Shown here one piece after another: positions 46,349 through 55,050 of a stretch of 64,000 nucleotides of DNA. Every line of letters starts with the position of its first letter. Position 1 is the first letter of the stretch. Source of the stretch: Bacillota bacterium (GTDB lineage Bacteria > Bacillota > Clostridia > Acetivibrionales > DSM-2933); the NCBI GenBank assembly GCA_023430975.1, contig JAEYYB010000083.1, positions 1-64,000 on the forward strand. The letters run 5' to 3'. A model generated the notes under the pieces. The model saw nothing but the letters and a program-made list of their open reading frames with translations, was not told where the DNA came from and ran no database searches. The translations under genes and the position numbers were made by a program.

Positions 46349-46534
46349 GAATATTGGTCCCATTTAATGTGCAATTTGATGAGGGTTCTACAGAATGCCT
46401 TTGAATATAAGCTTTGAACATATCTAATCCATTATTAATTTGGCATGGTTATTCTACACTAATATATATAGACATGCAATTACATGAAATTACTAATGAG
46501 CCTTTTCTTTTCAAGGGATTTGCTATATTATATC

Positions 46535-46597
46535 TATATGAAAAAGATTTTAAATTAGCAAATGCAGTGGAATAGTCTGCATTTGCATTATAAAAAT
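46535..46597. repeat. R3 hairpin repeat, copy 2
   Basis: It shares ATATGAAAAAGATTTT and the core GCAAATGCAG / CTGCATTTGC (46558-46567 with 46577-46586) with the copy at 23909. It ends only 16 bases before the DUF4184 gene start, directly at its ribosome binding site, so it could affect translation. Bases 46349-46534 hold nothing recognisable. Confidence 0.7.
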
Positions 46598-46612
46598 GGC
46601 AGGAGGGGCTAC

Positions 46613-47398
46613 ATGCCGTTTACTTTTGTACACCCGGCAGTTTTCATACCATTAAAGGAAAAATGGAAAAAGTATTTTAACCTGACGGGCTTAGTTTTAG
46701 GGAGCATGGCACCGGACTTTGAATATTTTTTAAAATTTAAACCAAGTGCCGTAATTGGACATAGTGTTCTGGGATTTATGATGTTAAATTTGCCACTATG
46801 TTTTTTGATAGCTTTTTTATTTCACAAATTTATAAAGAGGCCGCTTATATTGAGCATGCTGTCACCTTTTGACAGGTGGTTTTATTACATGGCTCAGAAG
46901 GAATGGAAAATTAATTCGTTTAAAGCAGTACTCATCTTTATCTATTCCTCACTTATCGGTATGATATCCCATGTGTTTTTGGATGCATTCACCCATGAAT
47001 CAGGCCGGTTTGTTGAAATATTAACTGTACTTTCTACCAATTTACATATGTTCGGTTATTCGGTTCCTGTATATAAAATATTACAGCATGGATGTACAGT
47101 TATATTTGGTATCGCAATTATTATTTATATGATTCATTTGAGAGATAAAAAGGCAAGAGTAAGCAGTATACCGACAATAAACAAGCTTGTTTATTTTTCA
47201 TCGATTTTATTGGCAGGCGTGGCTTTTGTACTTATTGGTATGCTGTTTTCATTTGTTGATTTAAGCTTTACAAATAGAGGTATCGCTGTTGTAACGTTTA
47301 TAAACGGTTGCATTTTTGGTTGCATAACTATGTCACTTATATATTTAAAGTATTTGAAAAGAGTATATTTAAATCAAGATGAAGGAATAAATATATAA
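46613..47398 (+). CDS. DUF4184 family membrane protein
   Basis: A 261-residue integral membrane protein with about six helices. The start MPFTFVHPAVFIPLK, followed by LGSMAPDFEYFL and SHVFLDAFTHESG, matches DUF4184, a family related to metal-dependent membrane hydrolases (YdjM/LexA-binding type) with conserved His/Asp residues. Function unknown. AGGAGGGG lies directly before the ATG. An R3 hairpin sits just upstream and an R1 copy downstream. Confidence 0.8.
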   Translation: MPFTFVHPAVFIPLKEKWKKYFNLTGLVLGSMAPDFEYFLKFKPSAVIGHSVLGFMMLNLPLCFLIAFLFHKFIKRPLILSMLSPFDRWFYYMAQKEWKINSFKAVLIFIYSSLIGMISHVFLDAFTHESGRFVEILTVLSTNLHMFGYSVPVYKILQHGCTVIFGIAIIIYMIHLRDKKARVSSIPTINKLVYFSSILLAGVAFVLIGMLFSFVDLSFTNRGIAVVTFINGCIFGCITMSLIYLKYLKRVYLNQDEGINI

Positions 47399-47431
47399 GT
47401 TATGGTTATCATAGTTATACTGTTAGATGTG

Positions 47432-47552
47432 TTAATTGATTAATAACTTTTATATTAAAAGCTATTAATCAATTACATTTGAATGTCGTAAATCCCGTAA
47501 AAGCGTTCGTTATTTGCTCTGACAAATGTAAGATTATTAACACTTTTAATAT
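47432..47552. repeat. R1 palindromic repeat, copy 7, with extra inverted arm
   Basis: The 101-base unit at 47452-47552 has its left arm diverged (TAATCAATTACATTTGAATG). The 20 bases before it (47432-47451) are the inverted complement of that diverged arm, giving a second, local palindrome around TTTTATATTAAAAG. This looks like a partial head-to-head duplication. Confidence 0.8.
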
Positions 47553-47582
47553 AATAAAAAACAGAAAGTAAGAGGTATTATT

Positions 47583-47813
47583 ATGAGTGACCGGACAAAA
47601 ATTATTAAAGTTAAGAAAGACAATTCAGGGGACATAACTGATGTAATGATGGAAAACGGAAATGTTTATTCAATTAATGAAGCAATTATGATGGCAAAAG
47701 ACAATTTAATTGAGGGAGTTAATGTTGGCGTTTCGAAGAGCGGCAGGGAGTATATCAGGGCAAATCCAAACGGAACGGAAAATGATAATCTCGATAATCT
47801 TCCTCAATTTTAG
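47583..47813 (+). CDS. DUF3892 family protein
   Basis: A 76-residue protein matching the small DUF3892 family: IIKVKKDNSGDITDVMMENG, a helix with INEAIMMAKDN, then VGVSKSGREYIRANPNG and the typical end NLDNLPQF. Function unknown; often found as single genes in spore formers. AGAAAGTAAGAGG lies upstream of the ATG and an R1 repeat immediately precedes the ribosome binding site. An imperfect hairpin (47877-47905) may end its transcript. Confidence 0.8.
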   Translation: MSDRTKIIKVKKDNSGDITDVMMENGNVYSINEAIMMAKDNLIEGVNVGVSKSGREYIRANPNGTENDNLDNLPQF

Positions 47814-47958
47814 TTGTTAAATTTATCCCCATGATATAATATAAATATAATCAGTTATTAAGGTATGTCTTAACTGGGCTGCTGGATTAAATTCCTGTAG
47901 CCTTTATTTATACTTAAGAAATACAAATAAGTTTTAATCGTTTTGAAAGGATAATAGC

Positions 47959-48942
47959 ATGCAATGCAGTGCAATGGAAAACTGGATATTAAAAGCTAAT
48001 TACTTTGGAAAAAATAATATTCCATTTGTTTTTATGATTGATTTCAATCTATCAAAGCCATTTATTGAAAAAGTAAGTGATATTGATAATTCCCATATGT
48101 TATACGACTTTAATGGTTTTACAAATTGTGACTACAAGGATAATTCATATAGTAAAAGCATCGGTATAAAGTCTTATTCATTGGATTTTAAAAAATATGA
48201 AGAGGCTTTTAAATACATACAGCAAAACCAGTATGCTGGAAATTCTTATTTGGCAAATCTTACTTTTCCTATAAGGGTAGAGCTCAGTTCTTCATTGAAG
48301 GAAATATTCCATTGTAGTTTTGCAAAATATAAAATATGGTACCAGGATAAATTTGTTGTTTTTTCACCTGAAATTTTCGTTCGTATAGATAATGGAATTA
48401 TATCTTCATATCCAATGAAGGGGACCATAGATGCCTCAATAAAAAATGCAGAGGAAATAATACTTTCTGATGAAAAAGAGGCTGCCGAACATGCAACAAT
48501 AGTAGATTTGATTAGAAATGACCTTAATATGGTTGCAAGTAATGTTACTGTCGAAAAAAACCGTTATATCGATAAAATTATTTCCAACCAACGAAACCTA
48601 TTGCAGGTAAGTTCTAAAATTGTGGGAAAGCTTAGTCAGGATTATAATGAAAGGCTTGGAGATATTATGGTGAAATTGCTCCCGGCCGGTTCAATAACAG
48701 GTGCACCGAAGAAAAAGACGGTAGAGATAATCAAAAATGCTGAAAAGTATGACAGGGGTTATTATTGCGGTATTTGCGGATGCTTTGACGGAAGTAGACT
48801 GGATAGCGGTGTTATGATAAGGTTTATTGAAAATATAGATGGAGAATATTACTACAAAAGCGGCGGAGGCATAACCATATATAGCGATGTGGAATCTGAA
48901 TACAGGGAGTTGAATAACAAAATTTATGTTCCGTTTGGTTGA
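47959..48942 (+). CDS. pabB: Aminodeoxychorismate synthase component I
   Basis: A 327-residue chorismate-binding enzyme that makes 4-amino-4-deoxychorismate for folate synthesis. The family signatures are present: GNSYLANLTFPI, YPMKGTID, HATIVDLIRNDLNMVASNVTV, LLPAGSITGAPKKKTVEII, YDRGYYCGICGCFD and the C-terminal SGGGITIYSDVESEYRELNNK. It is shorter than proteins with a full N-terminal domain, as in compact PabB forms. GAAAGGATAATAGC precedes the ATG. It overlaps the lyase gene by 17 bases. The glutaminase PabA is not seen in the window. Confidence 0.9.
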   Translation: MQCSAMENWILKANYFGKNNIPFVFMIDFNLSKPFIEKVSDIDNSHMLYDFNGFTNCDYKDNSYSKSIGIKSYSLDFKKYEEAFKYIQQNQYAGNSYLANLTFPIRVELSSSLKEIFHCSFAKYKIWYQDKFVVFSPEIFVRIDNGIISSYPMKGTIDASIKNAEEIILSDEKEAAEHATIVDLIRNDLNMVASNVTVEKNRYIDKIISNQRNLLQVSSKIVGKLSQDYNERLGDIMVKLLPAGSITGAPKKKTVEIIKNAEKYDRGYYCGICGCFDGSRLDSGVMIRFIENIDGEYYYKSGGGITIYSDVESEYRELNNKIYVPFG

Positions 48943-49516
48943 AACAATAAAGTTAGATGATGGAAAGTTTTACAATTTGGATTTACATAATAAAAGGTTT
49001 AATAATACAAGAGAAGAACTATTTAAGATAAAAGAACATATTAATTTAATGGATTACCTAAAAGTAAGGGAATTTGATAAATCAGGCCTATTTAAATGCA
49101 GAATAGTTTACAGCGAGGAAATACACTATATAGAGTTTGTTCCTTATGTTATCAGACAGGTAAAGTCATTAAAGCTTGTCAATACATGCATAGACTATAG
49201 TTATAAGTATGAAGACAGAAAAGATATTAACGACCTTTTAAAATTACATGAAAATTGTGACGATATTTTAATGGTAAAATATGATAAGTTAACAGATACT
49301 TCAGCTGCCAATATTGCCTTTTTTGACAATAATAGGTGGTATACACCTGCATGCCCGCTTTTAAAAGGTGTTAAACGAGAAGAGCTTTTACAGAATAAAA
49401 CAATATTTGAAGAGGAACTTAGAACATCAGATTTGAAAAAATTCCATAAGGCTGCAATAATTAGTACAATGGTGGATTTTGGTGAATTAATTATTCCAGT
49501 ATCAAATATATACTAA
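48926..49516 (+). CDS. pabC: Aminodeoxychorismate lyase (aminotransferase class IV)
   Basis: A 196-residue PLP-dependent class IV fold protein. It begins FRLVETIKLDDGKFYNLDLHNKRF; the lysine in YEDRKDINDLL (about 92) is the likely PLP-binding residue, and TDTSAANIAFFDN plus YTPACPLLKGVKREELL match the family. It releases pyruvate from aminodeoxychorismate to give p-aminobenzoate. It is short relative to the 270-290-residue standard, as in the compact forms that accompany compact PabB. The 17-base overlap with pabB implies coupled translation. Confidence 0.88.
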   Translation: MFRLVETIKLDDGKFYNLDLHNKRFNNTREELFKIKEHINLMDYLKVREFDKSGLFKCRIVYSEEIHYIEFVPYVIRQVKSLKLVNTCIDYSYKYEDRKDINDLLKLHENCDDILMVKYDKLTDTSAANIAFFDNNRWYTPACPLLKGVKREELLQNKTIFEEELRTSDLKKFHKAAIISTMVDFGELIIPVSNIY

Positions 49517-49518
49517 GG

Positions 49519-49656
49519 CATGAATGAAAAATTACTTGCACTTTTTACGCGGCTGGTCATTTAGCTTCGCTAAACTGCTCGCCATGCATCCTGGGTGTTG
49601 ACGAGTTAAGTCAACACATGAGCGAAATTTAAAGCGTAAGTTATTCTTTAATCATG
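49519..49656. repeat. R2 element, copy 1
   Basis: A roughly 138-base element with imperfect terminal inverted repeats (CATGAATGAAAAATTACTTG and a complementary AAGTTATTCTTTAATCATG). Its interior is GC-richer, with hairpins TTTAGCTTCGCTAAA and GTGTTGAC...GTCAACAC. The second full copy at 52988 is in opposite orientation. Confidence 0.8.
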
Positions 49657-49695
49657 ACTAAAGCATGACAAAAGAATGACAAAATCCCAGACAAT

Positions 49696-49732
49696 AAAAA
49701 TGTCCTGCCGCTCATCTTGGGCAGGACATTTT
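49696..49732. terminator. Bidirectional terminator
   Basis: AAAATGTCCTGCC pairs with GGCAGGACATTTT around a short loop, with A and T runs on the flanks. It serves the pab genes on one strand and the lipoprotein gene on the other. Confidence 0.8.
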
Positions 49733-49762
49733 GTATTGAGGAATGACTCCATTAGGCATTCC

Positions 49763-51265
49763 TTAGTTAGTCTTTACATAAACTACATTACCCTTTTTAT
49801 AGAGCTTGCCTTCACTTATCATTTTATTGATACATGCAGAAATCTCGTTCTTTTTAAATGCATTGGACGGTTTATACCATGAATCCTTAATTTCATCATT
49901 AACTAATGTTAAGTGGATGTAGTCAAACATAAGACCCATTATATATCTTTCAATTCGAACATCTTTGTCATCATCCATATAAGGCGGTGCAACAATTACT
50001 TTTACAGGTGAAAGCTTATTATCAGCACCTTTATAGTAGGTATATTGGAGCCCCATGCTCATTCTTCCTAAAGATTCGAACATAAGTGTTGACATGCTGC
50101 ATAACTCTTTTATTCCATCGCCGTCAAAGTCATCAAGCTTAAAGTAAAGAGGATTATTTTGTAAAGAATTTGGATCGTTTAAAAAGTCTTTTAAAGTTTT
50201 ACCTTTTTCTATCAATCTCTCATACCCGGACTTATCAAATTTTACTGTCTGGCTGGATTTTATTTGTGGAAACTCTATATTGACAGTGTTTCCGTCAGTG
50301 TATTTGAAAACTGTTTCCGGTGCTCTCAAATCAAGGTCGGTAAGCTTTCCATTAGCGTAGGAATAAGCAAAAACGTCTCCTGATGCTTCAGTTGAACCGG
50401 CAAGCCAAGTCAGTGTCACAATAATGATTTTATTATTGCTGCCTTTTTGAGGCATAAAGTATATTGTTGGAGTTTGGCTGATTGTACGTTTTGGATTTAC
50501 CTGCCATTGAGTTTGGCTTATAACAGTCATCTCTTGGTTTTCCACCCTCAAAATAATGTCACCTTTAAATTCAAATCCCTTACCGCCTTTATATACCAGA
50601 CTTACTTTTTCATTTTTACCGTCTCCGTTTATATCACTGTCAAAGTTTTTCTCCTGGATCTCAAGGCCTTTTTCCTTAATATCAGCGAGCTTTTTAGCAT
50701 TATCGTAGGTTATATTTTCCCAGAGATTTTTGCTGTCAGCCCAGAGTTTGTAAAGTTCGTTTTCTCCGTCAAAATAAACGATACCATCCTTCACGGATAA
50801 ATATAAGGCTTTTGCACCGTCAAATTGAAGAACATAGTCATATTTCTTTTTGTCAAATTTTGATGCAAGTGCTCTGTCCTGAGGATTATTGTTATCGATT
50901 ATGTCAGCTTTCGACAAAAGATCGGCTATGCTGTATAAAAGCAACTGTGATGTATTATAGAAGGTTTTATCCGATGCTTTTCTAATGTCTAGTATATGTT
51001 CGATTGTAAACAAATCAGAAAATTTATTTATACTTCCAGGTGTTGCACTTCTTGGTGCAGATGATGTTGGAGATGCAGCAGCAGATGCACTTGGAGAAGT
51101 TTCTGGAGAAGCACTAGCTGATGGAGTTGGAGATAATTGCGGCATTGTTATTTGACTTAAGTTTCCAGTAGGTGTTGGAGAATTTCCGTTGCTGTTGCCG
51201 CTGCATGAAGTTAAAAATAATGTTGATAATGCAATAATGCAGGAAGATTTTAAAATCCTGTTCAT
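49763..51265 (-). CDS. Secreted lipoprotein with Ser/Pro/Thr linker and EF-hand-like repeats
   Basis: A 500-residue lipoprotein. The signal peptide MNRILKSSCIIALSTLFLTSC ends at the lipobox Cys21. A 65-residue linker rich in Ser, Pro, Ala and Thr follows. The large globular part (about 90-500) has two Ca-binding-like loops, DSDINGDGKNE (about 205) and DDFDGDGIKE (about 390), of the kind found in VCBS/FG-GAP proteins. No enzyme signature is seen; family unknown. GGGGGTA precedes the ATG at 51265; the longer upstream frame lacks a signal. It probably sits on the outer membrane leaflet of the cell envelope as a binding protein. Confidence 0.75.
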   Translation of the reverse strand: MNRILKSSCIIALSTLFLTSCSGNSNGNSPTPTGNLSQITMPQLSPTPSASASPETSPSASAAASPTSSAPRSATPGSINKFSDLFTIEHILDIRKASDKTFYNTSQLLLYSIADLLSKADIIDNNNPQDRALASKFDKKKYDYVLQFDGAKALYLSVKDGIVYFDGENELYKLWADSKNLWENITYDNAKKLADIKEKGLEIQEKNFDSDINGDGKNEKVSLVYKGGKGFEFKGDIILRVENQEMTVISQTQWQVNPKRTISQTPTIYFMPQKGSNNKIIIVTLTWLAGSTEASGDVFAYSYANGKLTDLDLRAPETVFKYTDGNTVNIEFPQIKSSQTVKFDKSGYERLIEKGKTLKDFLNDPNSLQNNPLYFKLDDFDGDGIKELCSMSTLMFESLGRMSMGLQYTYYKGADNKLSPVKVIVAPPYMDDDKDVRIERYIMGLMFDYIHLTLVNDEIKDSWYKPSNAFKKNEISACINKMISEGKLYKKGNVVYVKTN

Positions 51266-51569
51266 GTTTATACCCCCGTTATAATTTATACCTATAAATA
51301 AAATTTTAAGCCTTATATAATATTTTTGGCCTATAAGTATCATTTTACAATAATTGCAGCGTCATGAAAAGATATAAAATTAATATTGTGGAAAATAAAT
51401 ATCTTAATGGTTTTACTGATATAAAATATAAATGGTTAAGTTATTTTGAATTATTCTAAAATTAGATGTTGATTTATGCAAATATATAGGTTACCATAAA
51501 TATTAAATCCATTTTGATGGATATGTAACGTATAATTGATATATTATGACATGAGTGAGCGACTTATTT

Positions 51570-51670
51570 AGATTAAAAGTGAAAAATCTATTACATTTGT
51601 CTGTCGCAAATCCCGTTGAACCGTTCGTTATTTGCTCCGCCAAATGTAAGATTATTAACACTTTTAATAT
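51570..51670. repeat. R1 palindromic repeat, copy 8
   Basis: A full copy with the second loop type (CCCGTTGAACCGTTCGTT), ends AGATTAAAAGTG and CTTTTAATAT. Bases 51266-51569 before it contain only the lipoprotein gene promoter region and nothing else recognised. Confidence 0.9.
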
Positions 51671-51743
51671 AGTAGTTGTAATATTATTAGAAAACTAGTA
51701 TTATATCATAAGAAAAAAATCATATTATAGAAAACAGAGATTT

Positions 51744-51818
51744 ATAAAAACGATATATATAAAAACAATGATATATAAAAATCAATGATATATAAAAATC
51801 AATGATATATAAAAAATA
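51744..51818. repeat. AT-rich tandem repeat
   Basis: About four units of roughly 17 bases (ATGATATATAAAAATCA) with small variations. It lies upstream of the ROK gene, possibly an intrinsically bent promoter region or simple slippage. Confidence 0.75.
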
Positions 51819-51906
51819 TATTAATCATTTAATATTAGGTTTTATGCAAAGGAATGATTAAAACACTAAGTTATATTTTAACCATTCCAAATAGGAGGAT
51901 TGTAAA

Positions 51907-52890
51907 ATGAAGTATTTTGTTGGCGTTGAACTTGGGGTAAAAAATATTTTAGTTGGTGTTGTAGATAAATATGGCAAATTGATTAGAAAAGAATCAGTTC
52001 CCACATTAAAGGAAAGACCATATGGAGAAATTGTAAAAGATATTGCAAAGCTAATTACTGAAGTTTTGGATAAGGAAGATATTGATAAAAAAAGTGTTAA
52101 ATACATTGGTGTAGGATGCCCGGGTACACCGGATGCAAAGAATGGAATTATTGTAAGAAACTACACGTTAAACTTCCATAATACACCTATTAGGGCTGAA
52201 TTGGAAAAATATATAAATCTTCCTGTTTACATAGAGAATGATGCCAATTGTGCTGCACTAGCTGAAAGTGTTGCCGGAGCTGCTGAGGATATAGACTTTT
52301 CAGTTACGGTTAGAATTGGAACAGGAATAGGCGGGGGAATAATAATAGGTAATAAGGTATACAGCGGATTTAACTATGCAGGTGCTGAACTGGGTCATAT
52401 GTTGGTTAACTTTGATGGGCTAAAATGTACCTGTGGAAGAAATGGCTGCTGGGAATCATATGCATCTGCAACTGCACTTATGAATCAAGCATCTGAAGCT
52501 GCAGCAAAATGTCCGGAATCCCTTATTAATAAACTTGTTGAAAATGATTACGGCAAATTGACTGAAAATATATTATTTGAAGCTGCAAGAAAAGGTGATA
52601 TTACTGCCAAGGAAGTCATAAATAAATATTTGTTCTATCTGTCTGAAGGCCTAGTGAATATCGTTAATATACTACAGCCTGAAGTCATTGTTATAGCTGG
52701 GCAGATTGCAAAAGAAGGGGATTACTTCCTAAAACCTTTAAAAGAAATGGTAAACAGCAAGGTATATTGCCAACAAGCTCGCCAGACAGGGTTTGCTCTT
52801 GCACAAACCGGAAGTGCTGCTGTAATAATCGGTGCGGCAATGCTTGGTGTTTATAAGAATATGGCACTTCACAGCAATGTGTTGATTTAA
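51907..52890 (+). CDS. ROK family protein (sugar kinase-like)
   Basis: A 327-residue ROK protein. The zinc-binding motif CTCGRNGCWE (about 178-187), ELGHM, the catalytic Asp in VYIENDANCAALAE, and RIGTGIGGGIII match ROK glucokinases. The first ATP-phosphate motif is unusual: VGVELGVKNILVGVVD where the family has DxGGTK, so Asp is replaced by Glu and the GGT is absent. No HTH is present, so it is not a NagC-type repressor. Likely a glucokinase or related sugar kinase with possibly altered nucleotide use. Strong AGGAGG precedes the ATG. It lies between the two inverted R2 elements. Confidence 0.85.
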   Translation: MKYFVGVELGVKNILVGVVDKYGKLIRKESVPTLKERPYGEIVKDIAKLITEVLDKEDIDKKSVKYIGVGCPGTPDAKNGIIVRNYTLNFHNTPIRAELEKYINLPVYIENDANCAALAESVAGAAEDIDFSVTVRIGTGIGGGIIIGNKVYSGFNYAGAELGHMLVNFDGLKCTCGRNGCWESYASATALMNQASEAAAKCPESLINKLVENDYGKLTENILFEAARKGDITAKEVINKYLFYLSEGLVNIVNILQPEVIVIAGQIAKEGDYFLKPLKEMVNSKVYCQQARQTGFALAQTGSAAVIIGAAMLGVYKNMALHSNVLI

Positions 52891-52987
52891 TTAATACTTG
52901 ACAGTATAATTAAATAACTACATGATAGATTTTATGAATATAATTTTGAATTATATAAAAGTAATAAAAGTAAACGCTTTTAATTTT

Positions 52988-53129
52988 GGCACCATCAAAA
53001 AATAACTTCCGCTATTAATCTTGCTCATGTATTGACTTGACTCGTCAACACCCAGGATGCATGGCGAGCAGTTTAGCGAAGCTAAATGACCAGCCGCGAA
53101 GAAAGTGTAAGTAATTTTTAAATCATACC
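52988..53129. repeat. R2 element, copy 2 (inverted)
   Basis: The interior is nearly identical to copy 1 but reversed, with ends GGCACCATCAAAAAATAACT and its near-complement. Bases 52891-52987 and 53130-53290 around it show no gene. Confidence 0.8.
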
Positions 53130-53308
53130 TTAATATCGATTAATAATAAATAGTAGGTATTTTAACCTGCTATTTTTATGCTATAATATGGTGATAATAA
53201 TTTAAATATTAGAAAAACCTTGTCTTAGGAATGCCTAAGAAATAACCTCATATTCTCGTTATTTCTTAGCCATTACTTAGCGATTTTGTATATGTATGGA
53301 GGAGTAAA

Positions 53309-54754
53309 ATGACTAAAGGCCCTGAAAACAAAAAGGAAATACATGTTTCCGAAGAGGAAATAACCAAACAATACCAATTTATGAACTCAATTAAAGAGGC
53401 TAATGCTGAATGTGAAATACAAACAGGAAGAAAAAAGCTGGCATTTTTGCAATCATTCGGCTGTCAAATGAATGAAAACGACTCCGAAAGGCTTTGGGGT
53501 ATGCTTTCGGAAATGGGCTACGGTGAAGGAAAAAACAGTGAAGAAAGTGATGTAATCATTTTTAATACATGCTGTGTTAGAGAGAATGCAGAAGAAAAGG
53601 TTTACGGACATTTAGGTGCACTTAAAAAGCAAAAAATGGACAACCAGGAAAAGATAATTGCCATATGTGGATGCATGATGCAGCAGGGCCATGTGGTTGA
53701 ACATATAAAGAAAAAATACCGCCATGTTGATATAGTATTCGGCACCCATAACCTGTACAGGTTTCCAGAGCTTCTATCTAGGGCCGTGAGCACCCAATCG
53801 GTAGTGATAGATGTAGATGAATCGGCAGGATCAATTGCCGAGGGATTACCAATTGAACGTAAAGATTCAATAAAAGCCTGGGTAACTGTAATGTATGGTT
53901 GCAACAACTTCTGCTCATACTGTATTGTTCCATATGTACGAGGAAGAGAACGCAGCAGGAGTATTGAAGATATAGTGGATGAAATCACAAAGCTTGGTCG
54001 AAATAATTTTATGGAAGTAACATTATTGGGACAGAATGTAAATTCCTATGGAAAAGATTTTGCCGGCAATGTAAGCTTTGCAGAGCTGCTCAAAGAGATA
54101 AACAAGGTAGAGGGTATAGAGCGTATAAGGTTCATGACATCACATCCTAAAGATCTCACAGAGGATATTATCCTTGCAATGAGGGATTACGATAAGGTGT
54201 GTGAACATTTGCATCTTCCCATTCAAGCAGGTAGTACCAGGGTTCTTAATGAAATGAACAGGAAATACACCAAGGAAGATTATTTGAATTTGATAGGCAG
54301 AATAAGGGAAAAACTTCCGGGAATTGCACTGACTACAGATATTATAGTAGGTTATCCCGGTGAAACAGAAGAGGATTTTGAAGAAACGTTGGATGTTTTA
54401 AGAAAAGTACGCTTTGATTTTGCATATACATTTCTTTATTCAAGAAGAACCGGGACACCTGCGGCAAAAAGTGAAGAGCAGGTGAGTGAGGAAGTTAAAA
54501 AGTCACGGTTTGAAAGACTTTTGGAGGTTCAGAACAAAATCAGCAAGGAAATTAACGATACCCTTTTAGGAACAATAGAAGAAGTTCTTGTTGAAGGCTT
54601 AAGTAAAAACAGCATCTGGAACTATACTGGAAGAACACGTACGAATAAAATTGTCAATTTTAAAGGGAGTAAAGAGCTTGTTGGAAAGTTGGTAAAGGTG
54701 AAAATTACAGACACTCAGACCTGGTCGTTAGAGGGTGAAGTTATTTCTTTGTAA
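53309..54754 (+). CDS. miaB: tRNA-2-methylthio-N6-isopentenyladenosine synthase MiaB
   Basis: A 481-residue radical SAM methylthiotransferase that modifies A37 of tRNAs reading UNN codons. N-terminal UPF0004 domain (about 45-165) has the three auxiliary-cluster Cys in SFGCQMN, NTCCVRENA and AICGCMMQQG. The radical SAM core has CNNFCSYCIVPYVRGRERSR (about 198-217). The C-terminal TRAM domain (about 415-480) ends WSLEGEVISL. GGAGGAG precedes the ATG. Full length with no anomalies; in many clostridia it lies next to mutS, which is not seen here. Confidence 0.95.
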   Translation: MTKGPENKKEIHVSEEEITKQYQFMNSIKEANAECEIQTGRKKLAFLQSFGCQMNENDSERLWGMLSEMGYGEGKNSEESDVIIFNTCCVRENAEEKVYGHLGALKKQKMDNQEKIIAICGCMMQQGHVVEHIKKKYRHVDIVFGTHNLYRFPELLSRAVSTQSVVIDVDESAGSIAEGLPIERKDSIKAWVTVMYGCNNFCSYCIVPYVRGRERSRSIEDIVDEITKLGRNNFMEVTLLGQNVNSYGKDFAGNVSFAELLKEINKVEGIERIRFMTSHPKDLTEDIILAMRDYDKVCEHLHLPIQAGSTRVLNEMNRKYTKEDYLNLIGRIREKLPGIALTTDIIVGYPGETEEDFEETLDVLRKVRFDFAYTFLYSRRTGTPAAKSEEQVSEEVKKSRFERLLEVQNKISKEINDTLLGTIEEVLVEGLSKNSIWNYTGRTRTNKIVNFKGSKELVGKLVKVKITDTQTWSLEGEVISL

Positions 54755-54817
54755 CAAAATCACAAATTAATTTTGTTACAAAGAAACATAGAGATATCAT
54801 GGCACATGATTCAATTG

Positions 54818-54849
54818 AAAAGGGGCTTAGTTTAAGGCTCCTTTTTTAT
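54818..54849 (+). terminator. Terminator downstream of miaB
   Basis: AAAAGGGGCTTA pairs with TAAGGCTCCTTTT around a short loop, then a run of T. Confidence 0.75.
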
Positions 54850-55050
54850 TTGTATAGGAAATTATGGTGTATTCTACACCATAATTTCTCACAATAACCA
54901 TTAAGGTCGACATAATTATTTTAAGGTTTTGTTTTTGTTATAAAATAATGGATTTTTTATCTAAATTAAAGTAAAATACTACTTATTACCACAATATTTT
55001 TTTCAGAATTATATATATTTTGCTATTTTTTATGTATTGGAGGCTTAAAT

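Noticed and set aside
54850..55030. Possible riboswitch or RNA motif before the PAS kinase
   Set aside because: Only AT-rich sequence with a short inverted repeat (TGGTGTATTCTACACCA); no known riboswitch core is visible.
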